DNA from: Paenimyroides marinum
GTDB lineage: Bacteria > Bacteroidota > Bacteroidia > Flavobacteriales > Flavobacteriaceae
DNA: 64,000 nucleotides
Direction of reading: 5' to 3'
Assembly: GCF_900108395.1 (NCBI RefSeq)
Contig: NZ_FNXE01000004.1
Span: forward strand, 1-64,000
The notes below the pieces were generated by a model. It did no database searches. It had not been told where the DNA came from and saw nothing but the letters and a program-made list of their open reading frames with translations. The translations under genes were made by a program, and so were the position numbers. Below are positions 9,771 to 17,875 of the stretch, piece after piece; positions within the stretch are counted from its first letter, which is position 1; each line of letters opens with the position of its first letter.

Positions 9771-9786
9771 ACCTAAGTACTTAGGT
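9771..9786. promoter_or_regulatory. Perfect 16-base palindrome, candidate operator
   Basis: ACCTAAGTACTTAGGT is a perfect palindrome placed about 25 bases upstream of the -33 box of the TonB-receptor operon. Its arms (CCTAA / TTAGG) recall DtxR/MntR-type metal-repressor boxes, but that link is inferred from appearance alone. Confidence 0.45.
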
Positions 9787-10060
9787 GTCATTCAATTAAA
9801 GAATAAAAATTTAAGTGTTTGTTTTTTGTCACGAATTACGCCGATTCATTATCATGCAAGGTTTCAAATACTTTATAGATTTTTCACTGCATTCAGAATG
9901 TTCTATTACGTGATCTTTATCAACGAAATCAGTACTTCCATGGCATTTTTAAGGTTCTTGGTATGAGATGCCGACTTCTCGATACACCCCGTTACCCGAA
10001 GTGACGGTTTGGTAAGACAGAGAAGCTTTTATAAAGTTGTTGCTACGTTTTGTGTTAACT
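9787..10060. other. Intergenic region with a degenerate repeat
   Basis: No open frame of useful length is visible on either strand. Around 9950-10035 the sequence (AAGGTTCTTGG, then GACTTCTCGATAC, then TAAGACAGAGAAGC) resembles decayed intergenic repeats also seen near 26930-27000 and 48690-48770. It may act as a terminator or processing site after the upstream siderophore genes, but no clean hairpin plus T-run was found. Confidence 0.4.
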
Positions 10061-10870
10061 TTAGCTGTTCTTTTCTTGTTGGCGGTCTGCAGTTGATTTA
10101 TCTTCAGCTACACCTGCTTTCCAGTAAGAGTACGCGTTGAGTTCATTTGTTGACCACTTACGTTCTTTACGGAAATAATTGCGTAAGGTTTTTACTGTTG
10201 AAAACTCTGCTGCTATATAAGCAAATTTAGATTGGGTTGCAGGAATGATTATTTCTTGTGCTTTTTGTGCCAATTGACTACCTTTTTCGGGGTGTTGGTT
10301 ATGCAGCCAGATGACCTCAACCGCTTCTGGCTTTATTAAATCTTGCTCGTCTTCTGCTGTGGGGACTTCTAATAAAACCTGTCCTTTTGCCGTTTTGGGC
10401 AACGCTTCTAAAATACAGCTTAAAACAGGTAATGCGGTGGCGTCACCAATTAAAAAATACCAATCGGCTTGCGGATGTAAAGGTGTATCTTTCAGTTTCA
10501 TTGCCACACCCAGCTCATCACCTATCTTGGCATGGAGTGCCCAACGAGAAGCGGGTCCGTTTTCGCCATGGTTTACAAAATCTATTATTAAAAGGTTGTT
10601 TTCTATATTAATACCGCGGTGGGTATATGTGCGTATATCCGGTCGGACGTTTTCGGCTGGTAAAACCACGTTACCCGTTTCTGTATCGGTTTCCGGAAAA
10701 TATACTTTTTTTACAGCTACAGGAGGAATAAAAATTTTATTGTTCACGCCAATGACGCAGTCTTTGTAAGGTTGTACATTTCCCTTTAAGGTTATGCGGA
10801 TCATGTGTGGTGTGGTGTATTCTTTTTTTTCTAATATAAATACGTCTCTATGGATTTTTGGCGGGTTCAT
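10061..10870 (-). CDS. Siderophore-interacting protein (FAD/NAD(P)H ferric-siderophore reductase)
   Basis: The 269-residue cytoplasmic protein has the SIP architecture: an N-terminal FAD-binding beta-barrel with RTYTHR (80-85, the R-x-Y-T-x-R flavin motif) and a C-terminal NAD(P)H domain ending with YWKAG (249-253), the typical SIP signature. Family members reduce ferric siderophores to release Fe2+. It sits between receptor genes, including a siderophore TonB receptor, which supports this role. ATG at 10870 fits the family N-terminus. It is likely transcribed alone because a terminator (11011-11039) separates it from the upstream gene. Confidence 0.9.
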   Translation of the reverse strand: MNPPKIHRDVFILEKKEYTTPHMIRITLKGNVQPYKDCVIGVNNKIFIPPVAVKKVYFPETDTETGNVVLPAENVRPDIRTYTHRGINIENNLLIIDFVNHGENGPASRWALHAKIGDELGVAMKLKDTPLHPQADWYFLIGDATALPVLSCILEALPKTAKGQVLLEVPTAEDEQDLIKPEAVEVIWLHNQHPEKGSQLAQKAQEIIIPATQSKFAYIAAEFSTVKTLRNYFRKERKWSTNELNAYSYWKAGVAEDKSTADRQQEKNS

Positions 10871-10923
10871 AATTTTGATGTTCTGTTTTATATTAAGTGT
10901 TTATTTTACCGATGCAACAAGAT

Positions 10924-10939
10924 ATGAATTAAAATTCAT
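10924..10939. promoter_or_regulatory. Near-palindrome and possible upstream mini-ORF before the SIP gene
   Basis: ATGAATT-AA-AATTCAT is an inverted repeat with a 2-base centre. On the minus strand it also starts a 12-codon frame (10939 to 10901) preceded by a strong Shine-Dalgarno-like AGGAGAAG, unusual for this genome. It could be an operator for the SIP gene, a leader peptide, or neither. Confidence 0.25.
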
Positions 10940-11010
10940 AGTCTTCTCCTCTGGTTAACTTATAATTGGTATTTTGTTGATGGAATAATGATAAGCCAGA
11001 TCAATAGAAA

Positions 11011-11039
11011 AACGGACAAGTGATTTACTCTTGTCCGTT
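11011..11039 (-). terminator. Rho-independent terminator after the 11062-13869 gene
   Basis: AACGGACAAG and CTTGTCCGTT form a perfect 10-base-pair stem with a 9-base loop; on the minus strand the stem is followed by a T-rich run. It closes the outer-membrane barrel gene and insulates the SIP gene. Confidence 0.85.
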
Positions 11040-11061
11040 AACCAATATTTATGAAAAAAAA

Positions 11062-13869
11062 TTACAAATCTCTCATCATTCCCGGTGGTCCCATACGCCC
11101 GCCGCGGTTACGATTGGAGCTTGCGTTTCCGAATTTGTTGAATTTCCAGGTTAATGAAAACATGACATAGCGTTCTAAAACGGTATTTTCCTGGTCAACA
11201 ATGGTAGTGGGATTAATGGTACGCGATGTACCAATGTTTTGGTTCAATAAATCGTACACTTTTACTTTGGCTGTTAAGGCTTTGTTTAAGAACGTATAAG
11301 ATATTGCCGTGTTCCACAAGAAATAATCTTTTTTAAAGCCGTCGGCTATATTGGTATTGTAGGTATAGCTGAAATCATTACCCCATGTAAAATTCTCGGG
11401 CCAATAAGTTGTGGTTTGCAGCATTACGTTATGCTTGATATAATCGGTTTTTGCCAATTGAAAATTTTGATATTTGGTGTTGTTTATAGAAACGTTGTAT
11501 GATGGGGCAATGCTTAACAAGTCGCCATAATCCCAAGAAACATACACGTTGGGTCTAAAGGTTAAACTGTTGGCATCATAAAGGGTTCCGTTGGCATATC
11601 CCTTATCTTTAGCATAACTTATATTGGCACCAATACCGTAACGAATGCTGTGTTCGTTAAATTTATACGATTTGTTCCAGTTTGCAAAAAGTCCTGTGGT
11701 ATATGCTCCTGTAACATTTTGATAGGTTGTGGTACGTTTTCTGTTTTCGTCAAAAGTGGTCGATGTGACAATTTGCGAATCATAGAAACTGGCGTTGGCA
11801 AAGACCATCCACCCTGAACGCATCTGGAAATTAAAATTACGGTATCCCAAACGCAACGAATGGTATTTTGCCTGCTCTAAATTTTCGTTACCAATATAGG
11901 TTTGCAACGGGTCGTTTAAGCGTTCGTAAGCTAAAATCTGCGTAGCATTGGGGTTAGTTACATTATAATTGTAATTAAAGCTCAGGTTTTTGCTTCGGTC
12001 CAATTTATATCTGAAATTTGCACGTACATAAGGCGATACAAATTTTCTATCTACCGAATAATCTGTACCCATATAAGTAGCAGATGCGTTATAGTTTGCA
12101 ACATTTACACCCGAATTAACAAACCAATCTATTTTATCGGTTTGATAATTAATGCCCACATAAGGGGTATTGGTAACAATATTTGTATGCGTCTGGTTCG
12201 ACAAGCGATCATTAAAATCGGTAAAACCATTAGTTGTTTCATTGAAATTATAAGTACTTAATAAATCGGTCTGGTTATTGTAATCAAACGTGTACCCCAA
12301 ATCAATAAATGCCTTATTGTTGATAGGTTGCGAATATTCTGCGGTTACGCTATAATTGTCGGCGGTACTTTTTGATTGTTCTTCCTGATTACGGATATCG
12401 TCTTCCTGATTATCCTGATAAAACAACGTAGCCGAATTGGTGTTTCCAATTCCGGTAGTACTGCTGTTATTATTGCTTAACTGCACGCTGATGTTTTTAC
12501 CGTTATCGTTTAATTTTTTATTAAACTGAATAGAGTTGGTAAACGTGAAACTATCTGCAGACGAGAACGATTTCTCATTACTTTCATTATAAAGATTTCC
12601 ATCGGCATCCATTGATTGCGAGGTGCTTTGAGAACTGAATTCGTTTTTATTTGCGGTAATTTGCGGATTTACAAACAGTTTGGTGGTTGGGTTTAACTTG
12701 TATTCTAAACGCACATTGGCATTATGGTTGGTATTATTGTTTAAACGCTGTGATTGCGATTCGGTAATAAAATCGCCATCGGGCAACAAGTTTACCACAC
12801 GCGAACGGTTGTTATTTTTATTTTGGGTATCTTTTAAATAATAGCTTGCATTGGTTTCTAAGTCTTTAAAAAACTGGTCTGAATAATTTACACCAACCAT
12901 GTTGGTACGGATAATTCCGGTGTTGCTTCCAAAACCACCGGGCCCGCCCGAACGACCGCCAAAGCTGAACAACTGGCTACGCCCGCCACCCATATTGTCA
13001 AAAAGTTCATCCATTGAAAAACCTTCGGAATTGATGTTGTTAGACGATGCCAGTATCGAAATTTTACGATTACCCTGAAAATAATTCAACAGCCCGCTGC
13101 TTTCGTACCGGTTGGCATTATCAACAATGCTACCAATACCTGCATTTAATTTTGCCATTAAACCTTTGTTGTTTTCTTCGTCAATGGTCAGGTTAATACT
13201 GGCATCGTCGCTTTTTGCTTTTCTGCCAGAGAATTCTTCTGCTTTGGTTTTATAATCGGTTACCTGTACTTTTTTGATTAAATCGGCTGGCAGGTTTTGC
13301 AGGGCTATTGTTCCGTCTGAACTAAAAAACGGTTTTCCGTTGACCAGAATCTGTGTTACTTCTTTGCCGTTCACCGTTATTTTTTTATCGGCATCTATCT
13401 CTACACCCGGCAATTCTTTCAATAACGCTTCTACATTGGCATCAGGACGTACTTTAAACGATTTGGCATTGAACTCTAACGTATCGTTTTTCACCCGAAT
13501 GGGTGTATCAGTCACAATGACAATTTCAGACAACACATCAGAATCGTTTTCCATGGTTAACGTACCCAGATCTTTTGTTTCGGTTATTTTATCAAACGTT
13601 TCTACTTTGTCTATAAAACCAAGTAGTGAAAAGGTTAAAAAAGAAGGCTCTTCAACAGCTTTTAAATCCATTGAGAACAAGCCGGCAACATCGGTTGTGG
13701 CGTATTGAATTAAGGTAGAATCTTTTGCTTTAGACAAATAAACCGTTAGGTCAGAAACAGGTGCTTTTGTTTCATCGATTACCTTTCCTTTTATCTGTAT
13801 GTTTTGCGCCGAGCTGCCCAGTGAAATCAGGAACACTAAAAAGGGCACTATCAATAATATCTTTTTCAT
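11062..13869 (-). CDS. Outer-membrane beta-barrel protein, paralog of 115-2889 (OMP_b-brl_3 type)
   Basis: The 935-residue protein has a signal peptide (about 1-21), a carboxypeptidase-regulatory-like domain (about 24-110), a plug-like segment with ILVNGKPFF, a Gly/Arg-rich loop (SFGGRSGGPGGFG) and a long barrel. Unlike most barrels it ends with a basic, Gly-rich tail (NRGGRMGPPGMMRDL) after the last strand. It shares domain order and many motifs with 115-2889, so the pair probably arose by duplication. Substrate unknown; flanked by siderophore genes. The -7 box TACTTTTG ends only 4 bases before the ATG at 13869, so the mRNA may be leaderless. Confidence 0.87.
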   Translation of the reverse strand: MKKILLIVPFLVFLISLGSSAQNIQIKGKVIDETKAPVSDLTVYLSKAKDSTLIQYATTDVAGLFSMDLKAVEEPSFLTFSLLGFIDKVETFDKITETKDLGTLTMENDSDVLSEIVIVTDTPIRVKNDTLEFNAKSFKVRPDANVEALLKELPGVEIDADKKITVNGKEVTQILVNGKPFFSSDGTIALQNLPADLIKKVQVTDYKTKAEEFSGRKAKSDDASINLTIDEENNKGLMAKLNAGIGSIVDNANRYESSGLLNYFQGNRKISILASSNNINSEGFSMDELFDNMGGGRSQLFSFGGRSGGPGGFGSNTGIIRTNMVGVNYSDQFFKDLETNASYYLKDTQNKNNNRSRVVNLLPDGDFITESQSQRLNNNTNHNANVRLEYKLNPTTKLFVNPQITANKNEFSSQSTSQSMDADGNLYNESNEKSFSSADSFTFTNSIQFNKKLNDNGKNISVQLSNNNSSTTGIGNTNSATLFYQDNQEDDIRNQEEQSKSTADNYSVTAEYSQPINNKAFIDLGYTFDYNNQTDLLSTYNFNETTNGFTDFNDRLSNQTHTNIVTNTPYVGINYQTDKIDWFVNSGVNVANYNASATYMGTDYSVDRKFVSPYVRANFRYKLDRSKNLSFNYNYNVTNPNATQILAYERLNDPLQTYIGNENLEQAKYHSLRLGYRNFNFQMRSGWMVFANASFYDSQIVTSTTFDENRKRTTTYQNVTGAYTTGLFANWNKSYKFNEHSIRYGIGANISYAKDKGYANGTLYDANSLTFRPNVYVSWDYGDLLSIAPSYNVSINNTKYQNFQLAKTDYIKHNVMLQTTTYWPENFTWGNDFSYTYNTNIADGFKKDYFLWNTAISYTFLNKALTAKVKVYDLLNQNIGTSRTINPTTIVDQENTVLERYVMFSLTWKFNKFGNASSNRNRGGRMGPPGMMRDL

Positions 13870-13873
13870 ACTA

Positions 13874-13881
13874 CAAAAGTA
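13874..13881 (-). promoter_or_regulatory. -7 box TACTTTTG directly before the ATG at 13869
   Basis: TACTTTTG on the minus strand matches TAnnTTTG and lies 4 bases before the start codon, overlapping the T-run of the terminator at 13882-13921. No clear TTTG -33 element is seen at 19-21 bases upstream, so the promoter is probable rather than certain. Confidence 0.45.
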
Positions 13882-13921
13882 AAAAAGCGATGCTTCATAA
13901 AAAATTGAAAAATCGCTTTTT
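13882..13921 (-). terminator. Terminator after the PepSY gene
   Basis: AAAAAGCGAT pairs with ATCGCTTTTT across a 20-base loop, followed by T residues on the minus strand. It closes the siderophore receptor-PepSY operon and its T-run runs into the -7 box of the next gene. Confidence 0.7.
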
Positions 13922-13951
13922 AAAGGGGTTTTACCTATTTATTTAAAATAG

Positions 13952-15151
13952 TTAAGTGGTAGTTTTTGTTTTCTTGCGACGTCCGTACCAGATCATAAAT
14001 CCGGTAACCGGTAAACTTGCACAAAGCAAACTTACAATGAATGCTATAATTTTGGTAGGTAATCCAAAAATCGCTCCCACGTGGATGTCATAATTAGCGG
14101 CAACCATTTTTTCGCCCAGGTTTTTATCTTTTGGATCGTGGGTGTGAAGCAATTCACCTGAGTTCTCATCAAAAATCAAGCTGCTGCTTTTGTGGTACGA
14201 ATAGGATAGATGTTTTACATATACATCGAAATTTGGATGTTCGTGATCGTCTAAATGGTCGTTTCCTAAATCTATCGAAAACGCATAAGCATTTGGGTAT
14301 AATGTTTCTACCTTTTGGGCAATTTTATCTAATGTGGTTTCGGTACGCAATTCAATGGGAGCTTTGGTTGTAATGTGCGAAAAATCGGGATACTGCGTTT
14401 TTCCGCCCGAAAAAACAACATAAATCATTGCCTGAATAAAAAAGAACGCATAAAAAAGCCCGGTTATTGAGAAAATCAGTGCAAAAACAGAAAAGTAAAA
14501 CCCTAAAATGTTATGCAGGTCGTAATTTTTGCGTTTCCAGTTTTTAATGTTTTTCCATTTAAACCAAAGGCGTTGTTTGCGTGCCGCCTTGTTCTTGGGC
14601 CACCAGAGGATGATACCCGAAATCAACATAAATACAAAAATTAAAACAGGAATTCCGGTTAGCCATTTTCCCCAGGCAGAATTAAGCAGGAAACTCCAGT
14701 GAAGCATTTTCACTATATTGAAAAAACCGTTTTTTTCATCGTAAACCTGCAGCACTTTTCCGCTGTACGGATTTACATAGACCGATTTATAAATGGGATA
14801 TTCGTCAAAATAATGCCACGCCTTCTGATTGTGCTCAAAATAAAAAAACTGATAAGACATCGACCGGTCAACGGGGATATTCACCCAATGTACCGGATAT
14901 TTTTCTTTGACCTGTTGCTGCACCATTTTTTCTAAGGTACGGATGTTCAGTTTTTCTTTGTTTTGGTAGTCGGGCTCGTTATGATGAATGTATTCTTTTC
15001 TGTTAATTCCTTCTATTTCGTCTTTAAAAACATACAATGCTCCGGTAATCGAAATAAAAAACACGATAGAACCAATAAGCAAGCCGAACCAAAGGTGCAG
15101 CTTGCCTGTTAATTTTTTAAATTTATTTTCTTTCTTTTTCGTTTTTCTCAT
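13952..15151 (-). CDS. PepSY-associated TM helix protein (putative siderophore-iron reductase)
   Basis: The 399-residue inner-membrane protein has four hydrophobic segments (about 21-43, 188-208, 220-248, 370-390) and a periplasmic PepSY part, with His residues near the helices (KLHLWFG at 17-23, MLHWSF, LHNILGF, DIHVGA) that could bind heme. The PepSY_TM family includes FpvG-like proteins that reduce ferric siderophores in the periplasm. Its ATG shares one base with the stop codon of the TonB siderophore receptor (TAATG), so the two are translationally coupled, strong evidence for a shared task. Confidence 0.88.
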   Translation of the reverse strand: MRKTKKKENKFKKLTGKLHLWFGLLIGSIVFFISITGALYVFKDEIEGINRKEYIHHNEPDYQNKEKLNIRTLEKMVQQQVKEKYPVHWVNIPVDRSMSYQFFYFEHNQKAWHYFDEYPIYKSVYVNPYSGKVLQVYDEKNGFFNIVKMLHWSFLLNSAWGKWLTGIPVLIFVFMLISGIILWWPKNKAARKQRLWFKWKNIKNWKRKNYDLHNILGFYFSVFALIFSITGLFYAFFFIQAMIYVVFSGGKTQYPDFSHITTKAPIELRTETTLDKIAQKVETLYPNAYAFSIDLGNDHLDDHEHPNFDVYVKHLSYSYHKSSSLIFDENSGELLHTHDPKDKNLGEKMVAANYDIHVGAIFGLPTKIIAFIVSLLCASLPVTGFMIWYGRRKKTKTTT

Positions 15152-17295
15152 TAAAACTTATAATTTAAACCTAATGAAACCGAACGGGCAAATTGTGGAC
15201 TAACGGTTGACCAACCCGTAAAATATTTTTCATTGGTAAGATTATCTACCTTTAACGTAGCACTGTATTTTTCGGCGTTGTACGAAACAGCAGCATTAAA
15301 GACGGTGTAACCCGGTAAAGCAAACGTTCCGGTAGTTAATCTGTTTAATGTTAGTAATTTGCTTGCAGAGTTGGCTCCCAATCCAAGTCCAAAATTCTTT
15401 AAAGCACCTTGTTGTACGGTATAATTTGCCCAGAAATTGAATAAATTTTCAGGGCCAGATTCTTCTGTTCTCATACCTAAATACCCCAATGTTGGATCGT
15501 CTTTAATTACTTCGTTATCGTTATGGCTGTACCCTGCAATAATATTTAATCCATTGATTGGGCTGCCTAAAACACTAATTTCAAAACCTTTACTTTCTAC
15601 TTCTCCAGATTGTGTAGCATCTACCCCACTACCCATTACTTTATTTTTTACATTGATGTTGTAATAACTTACCGTTACCGATAAACGTTCTTTAATCAGG
15701 CTGGCTTTTGTTCCCACTTCCCATTGGTTGGCTTGTTCCGGATCAAAATAGCGTATTTCTCTACCAATAATATTTTCATCTGCATCGGTAATAGGAATAG
15801 CCTCTGGTTGTATGTATTGAAACCCATTCATATAGTTTGCAAATACCGATAATTTATCCTGAATAGGCTGGTAAACCAAGCCGAATTTTGGCGATAAGGT
15901 AGTTTTGTCTTTTATTTCTTCGGTTGAATAAGCTGTTGGCTGCCCTGTAAAATGATCTATACGCAAACTTAACATAGCAGATAAATTGGGTAAAAATTCA
16001 ATAACGTTTGATGCATACGCACTGTAAATCTTTGTTTCGGCACTGAATAAATCCTGTGTAGTTTGTGATAATGCCGCATCAACAGCTGATGTTGTAAGCT
16101 GTGTTGCCATTGTATCCGTTTGATCTACCAAAGAAACCGTTCCATATTCTGCATAGCCGGTACCACCTCCAGAAAATTTTCTTTGAAAGTAATCTAATCC
16201 CACTACCAATTTATTTTTCATACTTCCAATATTGTAAGTGCCCACAAAGTTTTGTTGGATACCTGTAACATCAGTCTCTGCTTCTCCTTTGGTAATAAAT
16301 CGTGTAAATTCATCGCCATTAGCGGAATCCCATAAATAATGGTAGTAACCGTTTGTTTTGGCATTGCTTTTTGAAACAATGGTGGTAGATGTCCAGTTAT
16401 CTGACAGCTGATAAACGGCGTACGCCTGTAAATTAAACGTTGGGTTTTTTATGGTTAAATCGTTTGTGGTATAAGATTTCTTGTAGTTTTGTTCAAACAA
16501 ATCCATTGAGTGAAAGGAAATCGGACTGTATCTGCTTAAGAAAATCATTGGTGCATTTGCCGATTCTGAACTTTTAATCTCTGTATTGATATAAAAAGTT
16601 AAGCGATCGTTTGCTATAAATTTTAACGACGGTGCAAAATAAAGCGATTTGCTGAAACCAGCATCTTGGAACGAATTGCGGTTTTGATACGCTGTATTAA
16701 TACGTAAAAAGGCTTGTTTGCTTAACGGTGTATTAATATCGGCAGTAACACGGTTTAACCCATAAGATCCGTTAACGTAGCCCATTTCTCCGCCAAAAGC
16801 TTCATACGGTTTTTTTGTTGTTACGTTGATTAAACCGCCGTAAGACACAATGTTTCCCCCGTACATTGTTCCCGATGGACCTTTGATAACTTCAATGCTT
16901 TCCACGTTTGCAGGATCTAAAGTTCCGTTAGAAAAACTTGGCATTCCGTTTAACAATGTTGGTTGTGTAGAAAAACCGCGCATAGAATAATACTCACCTC
17001 CGTCGCTTCCACGACCTGTAGATTCCCATAAGCGGAACACCCCGGTTGCATTTTTCAGTGCATCATTAAAATTGGTAATTACCTGCTCTTTGATGGCTTT
17101 ATTGCTGATAACATTGTAAACCTGTGGGTTTTCGATATCTTTTAAAGGCATTTTGTTAGCAGCATTTACATTTTTTGAAAAATAAGCATCGATAACAAGC
17201 TCTTCTAATTTGTTTGATTGTATTGAATCGGTTTCCTGAGCGTTTGTTTGAGCTACAAGAAGCACAGTAGGTAAAAAGATTAGTAATTTTTTCAT
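15151..17295 (-). CDS. TonB-dependent siderophore receptor
   Basis: The 714-residue receptor has a signal peptide (1-19), a plug of about 40-160 with the typical siderophore-receptor features (IKEQVITNFNDALKN, YYSMRGF, LLNGMP, IEVIKGPSGTMYGG) and a barrel ending in SLGLNYKF. It lacks a carboxypeptidase-type N-domain, as in ferrichrome/hydroxamate-type receptors. It is first in an operon with the PepSY protein and has a strong Bacteroidetes promoter. The exact siderophore cannot be told from sequence. Confidence 0.92.
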   Translation of the reverse strand: MKKLLIFLPTVLLVAQTNAQETDSIQSNKLEELVIDAYFSKNVNAANKMPLKDIENPQVYNVISNKAIKEQVITNFNDALKNATGVFRLWESTGRGSDGGEYYSMRGFSTQPTLLNGMPSFSNGTLDPANVESIEVIKGPSGTMYGGNIVSYGGLINVTTKKPYEAFGGEMGYVNGSYGLNRVTADINTPLSKQAFLRINTAYQNRNSFQDAGFSKSLYFAPSLKFIANDRLTFYINTEIKSSESANAPMIFLSRYSPISFHSMDLFEQNYKKSYTTNDLTIKNPTFNLQAYAVYQLSDNWTSTTIVSKSNAKTNGYYHYLWDSANGDEFTRFITKGEAETDVTGIQQNFVGTYNIGSMKNKLVVGLDYFQRKFSGGGTGYAEYGTVSLVDQTDTMATQLTTSAVDAALSQTTQDLFSAETKIYSAYASNVIEFLPNLSAMLSLRIDHFTGQPTAYSTEEIKDKTTLSPKFGLVYQPIQDKLSVFANYMNGFQYIQPEAIPITDADENIIGREIRYFDPEQANQWEVGTKASLIKERLSVTVSYYNINVKNKVMGSGVDATQSGEVESKGFEISVLGSPINGLNIIAGYSHNDNEVIKDDPTLGYLGMRTEESGPENLFNFWANYTVQQGALKNFGLGLGANSASKLLTLNRLTTGTFALPGYTVFNAAVSYNAEKYSATLKVDNLTNEKYFTGWSTVSPQFARSVSLGLNYKF

Positions 17296-17311
17296 TGTTA
17301 AAAAATTTCGA

Positions 17312-17344
17312 CAAAATTACACTATACTTATTTAAATCAAATAA
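17312..17344 (-). promoter_or_regulatory. Promoter and inverted repeat of the siderophore receptor operon
   Basis: Minus strand: TTTG (17341-17338), 18 bases, TAATTTTG (17319-17312). Overlapping the -33 box and spacer is TTATTT-AAATC-AAATAA (17328-17344), an inverted repeat with a 5-base centre, well placed for a repressor that responds to iron. Confidence 0.65.
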
Positions 17345-17370
17345 AAATAGATGATTTTTTTATGTTTTTT

Positions 17371-17805
17371 TTAAGAATGAGAAGTGGTTTGTTGCAACCC
17401 GTATGCTACTGCTTCTTTCAGCGTGTTTAGATGAATGTCTGATATGGTTTTAAATTTAATACAATAACCTGTTACAGTTGCTTTGCCTATGGTTTCTTTG
17501 AAAAATTGCGATAAATATTTTTTATCTGTAAGTCCCATGATGTAAACCGAAATACCTGTAGAGTTACTACTGATCCCGATTTGATAAAATGCTTTACTTG
17601 ATCCACTTTTATAATTGATTATAAATTCGCCATAACCAATGGAAGGATTTGCGATTACTTTTCCCTTTTCGTCTTTACCGTCTAAAAACCATAATTTGCC
17701 ATTGGGTATTATTTCTAACATAAACTGATGAAGTTGCCGCATATCACTGCGCTTAGCTTCGTTTAATCCGTCAATATATGTTTTAATTTGTTCATGTGTA
17801 TCCAT
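17371..17805 (-). CDS. DUF1801 (YdhG-like) domain protein
   Basis: A 144-residue soluble protein without signal peptide or membrane segment. The opening (IKTYIDGLNEAKRSDMRQLHQFML) and the middle (GYGEFIINYKSG) match the DUF1801/YdhG-like fold, a small alpha-beta domain often described as iron-chaperone or antibiotic-resistance related without proof. It is a lone gene between the siderophore receptor and the der terminator. Confidence 0.7.
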   Translation of the reverse strand: MDTHEQIKTYIDGLNEAKRSDMRQLHQFMLEIIPNGKLWFLDGKDEKGKVIANPSIGYGEFIINYKSGSSKAFYQIGISSNSTGISVYIMGLTDKKYLSQFFKETIGKATVTGYCIKFKTISDIHLNTLKEAVAYGLQQTTSHS

Positions 17806-17837
17806 AACAAAAAGTTAAGTTGTTTCAAATCTAATAC

Positions 17838-17865
17838 AAAAAAAGGAAAGACCTGAATCTTTCCT
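17838..17865 (-). terminator. Terminator after der
   Basis: AGGAAAGA and TCTTTCCT form an 8-base-pair stem with a 6-base loop; the minus strand continues with a run of T. It closes the der transcript. Confidence 0.85.
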
Positions 17866-17875
17866 AATGTATCTA

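Noticed and set aside
10311..10769. Plus-strand 152-codon frame opposite the SIP gene
   Set aside because: Rich in Ser/Thr/Lys without any domain; it lies fully inside a certain gene on the other strand.
11062..13869. Calling the two OMP_b-brl_3 barrels SusC-type sugar receptors
   Set aside because: No SusD-like gene or glycan enzyme is adjacent, so a polysaccharide locus is not supported.
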